In this document: positions 1-8,500 of the stretch, in pieces
Position numbering within the stretch: the stretch's first letter is position 1
Layout: each line of letters begins with the position of its first letter
Source: JAEUMW01 sp039807745
Lineage (GTDB): Bacteria; Pseudomonadota; Gammaproteobacteria; Burkholderiales; JAEUMW01
Assembly: GCA_039807745.1 (NCBI GenBank)
Contig: JBDHRV010000027.1
Coordinates: 1-29,465, forward strand
Length of the DNA stretch: 29,465 nt
Reading direction: 5' to 3'
The notes under the pieces: generated by a model
What the model saw: only the letters and a program-made list of their open reading frames with translations
Databases searched by the model: none
Told to the model about the DNA's origin: nothing
Position numbers and translations under genes: made by a program

Positions 1-2015
1 TCGGGATCGGCGAACTGATCGCAGCGATCGAGCGCGCGGGTTACGGTGCACGCGAAGTGTCGGGTGCCGACCGCGAGCAGGACAAGGCGCGGCGCGCCGA
101 GCAGTATCGAAGGGAGCTGCGCGACTTCTGGCTCGCCGCCGCGCTCACTTTGCCGCTCGTGCTGCAGATGTTCGCCATGGGCCCCAGTCACGGCGATCTG
201 CTCCCGCGCTGGCTGCAGCTTGCGCTCGCGACACCCGTGCAGTTCTGGTTCGGCTGGCGCTTCTATACCGGCGCCTGGAAGGCGCTGCGCGGCGGCGGGG
301 CGAACATGGACGTGCTGGTCGCGCTGGGCACTTCGATGGCGTGGCTGTTCAGCGCCGTGGTGACGGTGTTCGGTCTGCATGCGCTGCACGTCTACTTCGA
401 AGCGAGCGCGGCGGTCATCACGCTCGTCATGCTCGGCAAGGCGCTGGAGGCGCGCGCGAAGGGCAAGACCTCGGCCGCCATCGAAGCGCTCGTCAAGCTG
501 CAGCCGAAGACGGCGCGGGTGGTGCGCGACGGCACGATCGCGGAGGTCGACGTGGCAGAGCTCGACGCGGGCGACGAGGTGATCGTGCGCGCCGGCGAGC
601 GCATTCCGGTCGACGGTGCGGTCATCGACGGCGACTCGAGCGTGGACGAGAGCATGCTCACCGGCGAAAGCGTAGCCGTCACGAAACACGCCGGCAGCCG
701 GGTCTTCGCCGCGACCCAGAATCAGCAGGGGATGCTGCGCGTCCGCGCCACCGGTGTCGGCGCCGACACCCAGCTCGCGGAGATCGTGCGGCTGGTCGAG
801 CAGGCGCAGGGCAGCAAGGCGCCGATCCAGCGCCTGGCGGACGTGGTGTCCGGCATCTTCGTCCCCGTGGTGGTGGCCATCGCGCTCGCCACTCTTGCCG
901 GCTGGTGGATCGTGGCCGGGGACTTCACCGCCGCGCTGATCAACGCGGTCGCGGTGCTCGTGATCGCCTGCCCGTGCGCGCTGGGGCTCGCGACGCCGAC
1001 CGCGATCATGGTCGGCACCGGCCGCGGCGCGCAGTTCGGCATTCTGGTGCGCAACGCCGCGGCGCTGGAGCGCGCCGGCGCGATCACCACACTCGCCGTC
1101 GACAAGACCGGCACGCTGACCGAGGGCCGGCCCGTCGTGACCGACGTCCAGCCGTCACCGGGAGCCACGCGCGAGGAGGTCCTGCGCGTCGCGGCGAGCC
1201 TGGAGCAAGGCTCGGAACATCCGCTCGCCAAGGCGATCATCGAAGCGGCACGCGCGGCCGGCATTCCACCGGCGCCGGTCAGGGATTTCCGCGCGGAAGC
1301 CGGCAAGGGCGTGACGGGCGAGGTCGAGGGCAGGCGCTGCGTGCTCGGCGCCACGAGCTTCCTCGAGGCGGAAGGGGTCGCGGTCGATGCGCCGCTTGCC
1401 CGATCGCTGTCCGAGCAAGGTCGCACCGTCGTCGCGCTCGGGAGTACCGAGCGCGCGCTCGGTCTCATCGCCATCGCCGATGCGCTGCGCCCCACCTCGC
1501 AGGAGGCGGTAGCGAGATTGCGCGCGCTCGGCGTCGACGTCGTCATGCTCACCGGCGACAACGCCGGCACCGCGGCGCGCATCGCACGCGAGGCCGGCAT
1601 CGAGCGCTTCGAGGCCGGCATCCTGCCGCAGAACAAGGCCGCTGCCGTCTCTGCGCTGAAGGGTTCCGAGCGCCGGGTCGGCATGGCCGGAGACGGCATC
1701 AACGACGCGCCGGCCCTGGCGGCCGCCGACGTGAGCTTCGCGCTCGCCTCCGGCTCCGACATCGCGATCGAAGCCGCCGACGTGACGCTCATGCGCAACG
1801 ATCTCGCGGGCGTGGCGGATGCGGTCCTGCTCTCGCGCGCAACGGTGCGCAAGATCCGCCAGAACCTCTTCTTCGCGTTCGTCTACAACGTACTCGGCCT
1901 CCCGCTTGCCGCACTCGGACTGCTCAGTCCCGTGATCGCCGGCGCGGCGATGGCGATGAGCTCGGTGTCGGTGGTGACGAACTCGCTGTCGCTCAAGCGC
2001 TGGAAGCCGCGTTGA
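1..2015 (+). CDS. copA: Copper-translocating P1B-type ATPase (CopA-like), 5' truncated
   Basis: This is an inner-membrane ATPase that exports Cu+ (P1B-1 type). The frame is open to the window edge, so the gene starts upstream. The first ~18 visible residues look like the end of an N-terminal heavy-metal-associated domain. Seen in order: TGES actuator motif (nt 660-671), CPC metal-binding motif in a membrane helix (nt 969-977), DKTGT phosphorylation site (nt 1101-1115), an HP dipeptide in the nucleotide-binding domain (nt 1218-1223), and GDGIND (from nt 1689). The last helices hold a YN pair and an MSS motif, which with CPC indicate monovalent copper or silver. About 670 residues are visible. 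A GTG at nt 57 is an internal codon, not a start. No copper chaperone or CueR-type regulator is in the window. Assignment to Cu+ rather than Ag+ is by family. Confidence 0.93.
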   Translation, partial: GIGELIAAIERAGYGAREVSGADREQDKARRAEQYRRELRDFWLAAALTLPLVLQMFAMGPSHGDLLPRWLQLALATPVQFWFGWRFYTGAWKALRGGGANMDVLVALGTSMAWLFSAVVTVFGLHALHVYFEASAAVITLVMLGKALEARAKGKTSAAIEALVKLQPKTARVVRDGTIAEVDVAELDAGDEVIVRAGERIPVDGAVIDGDSSVDESMLTGESVAVTKHAGSRVFAATQNQQGMLRVRATGVGADTQLAEIVRLVEQAQGSKAPIQRLADVVSGIFVPVVVAIALATLAGWWIVAGDFTAALINAVAVLVIACPCALGLATPTAIMVGTGRGAQFGILVRNAAALERAGAITTLAVDKTGTLTEGRPVVTDVQPSPGATREEVLRVAASLEQGSEHPLAKAIIEAARAAGIPPAPVRDFRAEAGKGVTGEVEGRRCVLGATSFLEAEGVAVDAPLARSLSEQGRTVVALGSTERALGLIAIADALRPTSQEAVARLRALGVDVVMLTGDNAGTAARIAREAGIERFEAGILPQNKAAAVSALKGSERRVGMAGDGINDAPALAAADVSFALASGSDIAIEAADVTLMRNDLAGVADAVLLSRATVRKIRQNLFFAFVYNVLGLPLAALGLLSPVIAGAAMAMSSVSVVTNSLSLKRWKPR

Positions 2016-2038
2016 GTCGGATCGCCCGTTGAGCTGGG

Positions 2039-2044
2039 TATAAT
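2039..2044 (+). promoter_or_regulatory. Probable -10 box upstream of the glycosyltransferase gene
   Basis: A perfect TATAAT lies 38 bases before the ATG at 2083, in the 67-base gap after the copper ATPase. No good -35 hexamer is visible at 16-18 bases. A TTGAGT at 2012-2017 is 21 bases away, which is too far. A GGGAGG ribosome site at 2073-2078 precedes the start. It suggests that the glycosyltransferase has its own promoter. Confidence 0.5.
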
Positions 2045-2082
2045 CGCGCGCAAGCACAAGGTACACACCCCCGGGAGGCCCG

Positions 2083-3285
2083 ATGAAAGCGCTGTTCCTC
2101 ACCAACGAATTCCCCCCCAACGTCTACGGCGGTGCGGGCATCCACGTCGAGTACCTGAGCCGCGAGCTGGCCAAGCTGATCGAAGTCGAGGTGCGCTGTT
2201 TCGGCGATCAGGCGACACAGGAGGGGAATCTCGCCGCCCGCGGGTTCACGGCGGACCCTGCGCTCTTCGCGCGCACCGACGCGGGGCTCAGGTCGACACT
2301 GTCCGCCTTCACCAACTGCATCGCCTTCAACGCCGAACCGGTCGACGCCCAGGTGGTCCACTGCCACACGTGGTACACGCATTTCGGCGGGATTCTGGCG
2401 CAGATCGGCTACGGCGTGCCGTTCATACTCACGACGCATTCGCTGGAGCCGCATCGTCCGTGGAAGCGCGAGCAGCTCGGTCATGGTTACGATCTTTCGA
2501 CCTGGATCGAGAAGACCGCGATGGAGCGGGCCGACGCCATCATCGCCGTCTCGCGCGGCATGAAGCAGGACGTGCTCGATCTCTTCGACGTCGACGAGCG
2601 CAAGATCGAGGTCATCTACAACGGCATCGACACCGACGAATTCCATCCGGTCACCAGCACCGCGACGCTGGAGCGCTTCGGCATCGATCCGACGATGCCC
2701 TACGTGCTCTTCGTCGGCCGCATCACGCGGCAGAAAGGCATCATCCACCTCGTCAACGCCATCCGCCACATCGACGAGCGCGTGCAGATCGTGCTGTGCG
2801 CCGGGCAGCCCGATACGCCAGAGATCGGGCAGGAGATGACCGAGCGCGTGCAGGCGGTGCAGAAGACGCGACCCAATGTCATCTGGATTCGGGAATGGGT
2901 CGACACCGCCGCCAAGATCGAGCTGTATTCACACGCCGCGGTGTTCTGCTGCCCCTCGATCTACGAGCCCTTCGGCATCATCAATCTCGAAGCCATGGCG
3001 TGCGGCACCCCCGTCGTCGGCAGCGCCGTGGGTGGGATCAAGGAGATCATCCTGCCCGGCGAGACCGGCTACCTGGTCGAGTTCGAGCAGCATCGCGAAA
3101 GCCCGTTCGAGGCGGTCGACCCCGAGGCTTTCGCCCGCAGCCTCGCCGCGCCGATCAACCGCATCGTCGCCGACGACAAGCTGCGCCGGGCGATGGGCGA
3201 AGCGAGCCGCAACCGGGCGGTCGAGCACTTCAGCTGGAAGGCGATCGCCCAGGAAGTGCTCGCGCTCTATCGGAAACTCGTGTGA
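2083..3285 (+). CDS. GT4 glycosyltransferase, corynebacterial-type glycogen synthase family
   Basis: This is a 400-residue cytosolic GT-B glycosyltransferase. The N-terminus carries the NEFPP and GGAGIHVEYL pattern typical of the glycogen synthase family first named in Corynebacterium (GT4, about 390 residues). That family is related to the actinobacterial enzyme making alpha-maltose-1-phosphate from ADP-glucose and glucose-1-phosphate. A nucleotide-sugar binding region follows at about residues 205-225 (FVGRITRQKG). The EPFGIINLE motif near residue 300 is the E-x7-E catalytic signature of retaining GT4 enzymes. The ATG has a GGGAGG ribosome site 4 bases upstream. No other glycogen gene (glgB, glgC, glgP) is next to it, so the exact donor and product are inferred. 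It is not the usual longer proteobacterial GT5 GlgA. Confidence 0.85.
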   Translation: MKALFLTNEFPPNVYGGAGIHVEYLSRELAKLIEVEVRCFGDQATQEGNLAARGFTADPALFARTDAGLRSTLSAFTNCIAFNAEPVDAQVVHCHTWYTHFGGILAQIGYGVPFILTTHSLEPHRPWKREQLGHGYDLSTWIEKTAMERADAIIAVSRGMKQDVLDLFDVDERKIEVIYNGIDTDEFHPVTSTATLERFGIDPTMPYVLFVGRITRQKGIIHLVNAIRHIDERVQIVLCAGQPDTPEIGQEMTERVQAVQKTRPNVIWIREWVDTAAKIELYSHAAVFCCPSIYEPFGIINLEAMACGTPVVGSAVGGIKEIILPGETGYLVEFEQHRESPFEAVDPEAFARSLAAPINRIVADDKLRRAMGEASRNRAVEHFSWKAIAQEVLALYRKLV

Positions 3286-3379
3286 CATCGCCAAGCCGTA
3301 TGGCAACCGCCACCTCGCGACCTTGTCCAAACGGCGTGACGCAGCTGCGGTACGCACGCGGCCCCGATATGTAACGATC

Positions 3380-4105
3380 ATGCGCCCGACCGCTCTGCAG
3401 GACGTCCTCGCCCGGGCCGACGTCTGGCGCGGGGGCGAGGCTGCGCGCGTCACGGTCCCGAGCATTCCCACCGGCTTTCCAGCGCTCGACGCACTGCTGC
3501 CCGGCGGCGGCTGGCCGCGCGGCGCGCTCACCGAGATCCTGCCCGAGCGCGAAGGCATCGGCGAGCTCTCGCTGCTCGCCCCGGCGCTCGCGCGACTCTC
3601 GCGCCAGGATCTCTGGCTCGCGTTCATCGCGCCACCTCACCTGCCTTACGCCCCCGCGCTCGCCGCGGCAGGCATCGACCTCGCGCAGGTGGTGATGATC
3701 CGTCCTGAAAAGAGCGGCGACATCCTGTGGGCGATGGAGCAGGCGCTGCGCTCCGGCAGTTGCAGTGCCGTGCTCGCCTGGCCGCCGTTCCTCACCGAGC
3801 GCGCCGCACGCCGGTTGCAGCTCGCGGCGGAAGCGGGCGGTGGCTGGGGCGTGTATTTCTCTCCGGCGACGCTCGTCACGGCTGCCTCGCCCGCGGCGCT
3901 GCGGCTAGCCCTGTCCACAACCTCCTTGCCGGAGAATGCCGCGGGCGCCCCGCTTGCCTCCGCGGTCGCATCCACACGCTCCGGCAAGCTCCGGGTTGCG
4001 ATCCTGAAGCGGCGTGGCCGTGCGGTACCCACTCCACTCCTGCTCGACGTGTCGCGACCAGGCGACACGGTCGCAACGCCGCTAACAATGCTCGAATGGG
4101 AATGA
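3380..4105 (+). CDS. imuA: ImuA, RecA-like translesion synthesis accessory protein
   Basis: This is a 241-residue RecA-fold protein of the ImuA (SulA-like, COG4544) family, first gene of an imuA-imuB-dnaE2 cassette for damage-induced mutagenesis. The segment from about residue 30 (a GF-x-ALDALLPGGGWPRG pattern) aligns with the RecA region before Walker A. The P-loop itself is degenerate: PEREGIGELS replaces GxxxxGKT, so ATP binding is doubtful, as is common in this family. The ATG at 3380 was chosen because family similarity begins there, although the frame is open further upstream inside the glycosyltransferase gene. The ribosome site is weak. imuB follows after 16 bases. No CTGT-N8-ACAG LexA box is visible in the 94-base upstream gap, though these cassettes are usually SOS-controlled. 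Confidence 0.87.
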   Translation: MRPTALQDVLARADVWRGGEAARVTVPSIPTGFPALDALLPGGGWPRGALTEILPEREGIGELSLLAPALARLSRQDLWLAFIAPPHLPYAPALAAAGIDLAQVVMIRPEKSGDILWAMEQALRSGSCSAVLAWPPFLTERAARRLQLAAEAGGGWGVYFSPATLVTAASPAALRLALSTTSLPENAAGAPLASAVASTRSGKLRVAILKRRGRAVPTPLLLDVSRPGDTVATPLTMLEWE

Positions 4106-4121
4106 AGGGCAACCCTCGACC

Positions 4122-5552
4122 ATGCTCTGGCTCGCCCTGCATTTCCCCTCCCTGCCGCTCGAAGTCTTCACCCGTGGCGCTGCAGCAGCCGGTCCAACCG
4201 CGATCGGAAGCATCGACAACCGGCCGCTCGTGGTCTGCTGCAATGCTGTTGCTCTGCGCGCCGGCATACGTCCCGGCATCCCGATCTCCGCCGCCCACGC
4301 CCTCGCCCCCGGGCTTGCAGTGCATGTACGCGACTCGCAGCGCGAGCGCGAAACGCTGGAGCGCCTCGCCGCCTGGGCGCTGCAGTTCACGCCCACCTTG
4401 AGCCTCGCGGAGCGCGCGACGCTGCTCGTCGAGATCGGCGGCAGCCTGCGCCTGTTCGGGGGGTTGTCACCGCTGCTCGCCCAGGTGCGAAGAGGTCTTG
4501 CCGAACTCGGCTTCGATGCGTTCAGCGCCGTCGCACCGACTGCTACCGGCGCTGCCCTGCTCGCCCGCGCGGGGCTGGAGTTGGAGCTGACCGAAACCAC
4601 CGAGCTTCGCAGCCGTCTCGCCGCGCTCTCGATCGACCTGCTCGAACAGGACACCGCAGTCCTCGATGCGCTGGAGAAGATCGGCGTGCGCACACTCGGC
4701 GAATGCTGCCGGCTGCCCCGCGACGGCCTCGCGCGCCGCTTCGGCGAAAGCCTGCTCGACGAGCTCGATCGCGCCTTCGGCGATCGCGCCGATCCGCGCC
4801 CGCCGTGGGTTGCACCGGAGGTCCACTCCGCGCGGCTCGATCTGCCTTCACCGGTGTGGGAGGTGGAGGCGCTGATCTTGCCCGCGAAGCGCCTGCTGGC
4901 CGAATTGTGCGGAGTGCTCGCGGCACGCCGGCAAGGTCTCACGCAGCTCTCGCTCACCCTCGGCCACGAGCGCCGCGCACCGACGGTGGTGTCGATCTCG
5001 CTCTCCATGCCGAGCCGCGATCCCGCGCACCTGCTGGTACTCCTGCGTGAACGGCTCGCGAACGTCGCACTCCCGGATCGCGTGGAATCGATCGCGCTCG
5101 CCGCGGCCGAAACCATGCAGCTCGCACCGCGCAACTTCTCCTTCTTCGGCGACCGGGACACGCTCGCGGAGAACCGTCTGGTACTGGTGGAGCGGCTGCG
5201 CGCGCGACTGGGCAAAGACGCCGTCTGTGGCCTCGCCCTGGTGCCCGATCACCGGCCCGAGCTGGCGTGGCAGCCCGCCGAGCCGGGTAGTGCCGCTGTC
5301 GCGTCGGCTTCCAGTCCGCGGCCGCTGTGGCTGCTCCACGCGCCGAAACCGCTGCGCACGAATTCGGGCCGCGCAGTGCCGGCATCGCTCACGATCCTCG
5401 CCGGTCCCGAGCGCATCGAGGGCGGTTGGTGGGACGGCAACGACGTGACGCGCGACTATTTCGTCGCCCGCAACGCAGCCGGCGCAAGGTACTGGGTGTT
5501 CAGGGCAAGGAGCGGGACCGGCGGATGGTTCCTCCACGGTGTATTCGCTTGA
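4122..5552 (+). CDS. imuB: ImuB, catalytically inactive Y-family polymerase homologue
   Basis: This is a 476-residue Y-family DNA polymerase homologue that acts as the hub of the ImuA-ImuB-DnaE2 mutasome. The N-terminus aligns with DinB/UmuC-type palm motifs, but the metal-binding acids are absent. Motif I reads LALHFPSLPLE instead of a D-x-D-x-FFA pattern. The later S-x-DE motif is LVEIGGSLRLFGG, which is typical of ImuB. A helix-hairpin-helix-like thumb region follows at about residues 180-210 (ALEKIGVRTLGECCRLP). The C-terminal ~120 residues are the ImuB-specific tail that in studied species contacts the sliding clamp and partner proteins. I cannot pick out a convincing clamp-binding peptide. 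Its TGA at 5550-5552 is followed one base later by the dnaE2 ATG, so translation is probably coupled. Confidence 0.9.
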   Translation: MLWLALHFPSLPLEVFTRGAAAAGPTAIGSIDNRPLVVCCNAVALRAGIRPGIPISAAHALAPGLAVHVRDSQRERETLERLAAWALQFTPTLSLAERATLLVEIGGSLRLFGGLSPLLAQVRRGLAELGFDAFSAVAPTATGAALLARAGLELELTETTELRSRLAALSIDLLEQDTAVLDALEKIGVRTLGECCRLPRDGLARRFGESLLDELDRAFGDRADPRPPWVAPEVHSARLDLPSPVWEVEALILPAKRLLAELCGVLAARRQGLTQLSLTLGHERRAPTVVSISLSMPSRDPAHLLVLLRERLANVALPDRVESIALAAAETMQLAPRNFSFFGDRDTLAENRLVLVERLRARLGKDAVCGLALVPDHRPELAWQPAEPGSAAVASASSPRPLWLLHAPKPLRTNSGRAVPASLTILAGPERIEGGWWDGNDVTRDYFVARNAAGARYWVFRARSGTGGWFLHGVFA

Positions 5553-5553
5553 C

Positions 5554-8500
5554 ATGACTCCGGTCCCCGCCTACGCCGAGCTGCACTGCTGCACCAACTT
5601 CTCCTTCCTGCGCGGCGCCTCGCATCCGGAGGAACTCGTGCAGCGTGCCCACGCCCTCGGCTACGAAGCGCTCGCCATCACCGACGAATGCTCGCTCGCC
5701 GGGGTCGTGCGCGCGCACGTGGCGGCGAAGGAATGCGGACTCAAGCTCATCGTTGGCGCGGAGCTTATGCTGTGCGGGAAGAGGGAAGAGGGAAAGGGGA
5801 AGGGAGAAAACGAGACTTCCGCCTCCCGCCTCCCGCCTCCCGCCTCACGTCTAGTCCTTCTTGCCACCGACCGCGAAGGCTACGGCAACCTCTCCGCACT
5901 GATCACCCGCGCGCGGCGCAATGCCGCGAAGGGCGAATATCGATTCACGTGGGACGATCTTGCGGACGGCGTGCCGGGCTGCCTCGCGCTGCTCGTCCCC
6001 TCCCCCATCTCGCCTCACGCCTCACGCTTTACGCCTCACGCTTTCCTCGCCGAGCGCTTTCCCCGCCGCGCGTGGATTGCGGTAGAACTGCTTGCCGGCG
6101 CCGACGACCGCGGACATCTCGCGCGCCTTACCGAACTGTCCGCTCAATCCGGACTGCCGCTCGTGGCAGCAGGCGATGTCCACATGCATGTGCGCGGACG
6201 GCGCGCGCTGCAGGACGTGGTGACCGCGATCTCGCGCAAGACCACCGTGGCGCAGGCCGGCCACGCGCTGCACCCCAACGGCGAACGGCACCTGCGCCGG
6301 CCCGAAGCCCTCGCCCGCCTCTATCCGCCCGAGCTCCTCGCGGAGACGGTGAGAATCGCCGAGCGTTGCACCTTCTCCCTCGACGAGCTGCGCTACGAAT
6401 ATCCGGAGGAGATCGTGCCGGCGGGCATGACACCTATCGCGTACCTGCGCCGACTCACGGACGAGGGCCTGCGCTGGCGATTCGCGGGCGGACTCCCGCC
6501 GCAGGAATGGGAGGCGGGGGGCGTGCGGGCGCTCGTCGACCACGAGCTCGCCCTCATCGAGGAACTGCGCTACGAACCTTACTTCCTCACCGTGTACGAC
6601 GTGGTCAAGTTCGCCCGCTCGCGCGGCATCCTCTGCCAGGGTCGCGGGTCGGCCGCGAACTCCGCCGTGTGCTACGCACTGGGCATCACCGAGGTCGATC
6701 CGACGCGCATGTCGATGCTGTTCGAGCGTTTCATTTCCCGCGAGCGCAACGAGCCGCCCGACATCGACGTCGACTTCGAGCACGAGCGGCGCGAGGAAGT
6801 GATCCAGTATCTCTACCAGAAGTACGGTCGCGACCGCGCGGCGCTCGCCGCGACCGTCATTACCTATCGCCCGAAGAGCGCGGTGCGCGATGTGGGCAAG
6901 GCACTCGGGCTGTCGCTGGAACAGGTCGACCGCCTTGCGAAGAGCATGACGTGGTGGGACGGGCGTCAGATCAGGGAGGAGCGACTGCGCGAGGCCGGCT
7001 TCGATCCCGGCAATCCCCTCATCACCCGCGTGCTCGGCCTCGTGAACGCGCTGGTCGGCTTCCCGCGCCATCTCTCCCAGCATGTTGGCGGTTTCGTCAT
7101 CGCGCGCGGACCGCTCTCGCGCCTGGTGCCGATCGAGAATGCCGCCATGCCGGAGCGCACGGTGATCCAGTGGGACAAGGACGATCTCGACGCGCTTGGG
7201 CTCCTCAAGGTGGACGTGCTCGCGCTCGGCATGCTGACAACGATCCGCCGCGCGCTCGAGCTCGTGAGCGGCTGTCGCGGCGCGCCGATGACGCTGGCCG
7301 ACATTCCGCCCGAGGACCCGCAGACCTACGAGATGATCCAGCACGCCGATACGGTCGGCGTGTTCCAGATCGAATCGCGCGCGCAGATGGCGATGCTGCC
7401 GCGACTCAAGCCCGCCAATTTCTATGACCTGGTGATCGAGGTCGCGATCGTGCGCCCCGGCCCGATCCAGGGCGGCATGGTGCATCCGTACCTGCGGCGC
7501 CGGCAGGGGCTGGAGCCCGTCACCTATCCGAGCGATGCGGTGAAAGCAGTGCTGGAGCGCACCCTCGGCGTGCCGATCTTTCAGGAGCAGGTGATGCAGC
7601 TCGCGGTCGTGGCCGCAGGGTTCACACCGGGCCAGGCGGATCAGTTGCGGCGCTCGATGGCGGCATGGCGGCGCAAGGGCGGCCTGTGGAAGTTCGAGCA
7701 GCCGCTGATCGAGGGCATGCGCCAACGCGGCTATCCGGAGGAATTCGCGCGCCGGATCTTCGAGCAGATCCAGGGCTTCGGCGAATACGGCTTTCCCGAG
7801 TCCCACTCGGCGAGCTTCGCGCTGCTGGTGTACGCCTCGGCCTGGCTCAAGCGGCACGAGCCGGCGGCCTTCTGCGCCGCGCTGCTCAACAGCCAGCCGA
7901 TGGGTTTCTATGCGCCGTCGCAGATCGTGCAGGACGCGCGCCGGCACGACGTCGAGGTGCGCGGTGTCGATGTCATGTGGAGCGAGTGGGATTGCACGCT
8001 GGAGGTGGGTGAGGCGAGAGGTGAGAGGCGAGAGGCGGAGTGCCAAAAGCGTGAAGCGAGAGGCGAGAAGCGTGAGGGGCAGTTCACTTCTTCACGCCTT
8101 CACGCCTTCACGCATTCACCCTCTTCCCCTCCCGCCGTCCGCCTCGGCCTGCGTATGGTAAAAGGACTCTCGCGGGCGGGCGCGGAGCGCCTCGCCGCAA
8201 CCCGCAAAGAGGGGGGGCTTCCTCCCTCCCTCCTCCCTCCCCCCGCTCTTGGCAGTCCGCCTCACGCCTCACCCTTCACGCCTCACCCTTCTTCTCCGTT
8301 CGAAGACATCGCCCGCCGTGCGCGCCTCGACCGGCGCGACCTCGAGTGCCTCGCCGCCGCCGGCGCGCTCGCCTCGCTCGCGGGGCATCGTCGGGAAGCG
8401 TTCTGGCATGTGACCGGCATCGAGCATCTCCCCCCCGTGCTCGAAGACACGCACTTCATTGAGGCGCCGGTTGCGATCGCCGCGCCCACCGAAGGCGAGG

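Noticed and set aside
3286..3379. LexA/SOS box upstream of imuA
   Set aside because: I looked for CTGT-N8-ACAG and CTG-N10-CAG and found no acceptable match, so SOS control is not claimed from sequence.
5776..8297. Repeat arrays in dnaE2 considered as a CRISPR array
   Set aside because: The units are 7-8 bp without unique spacers, lie inside a coding frame, and no cas gene is present.
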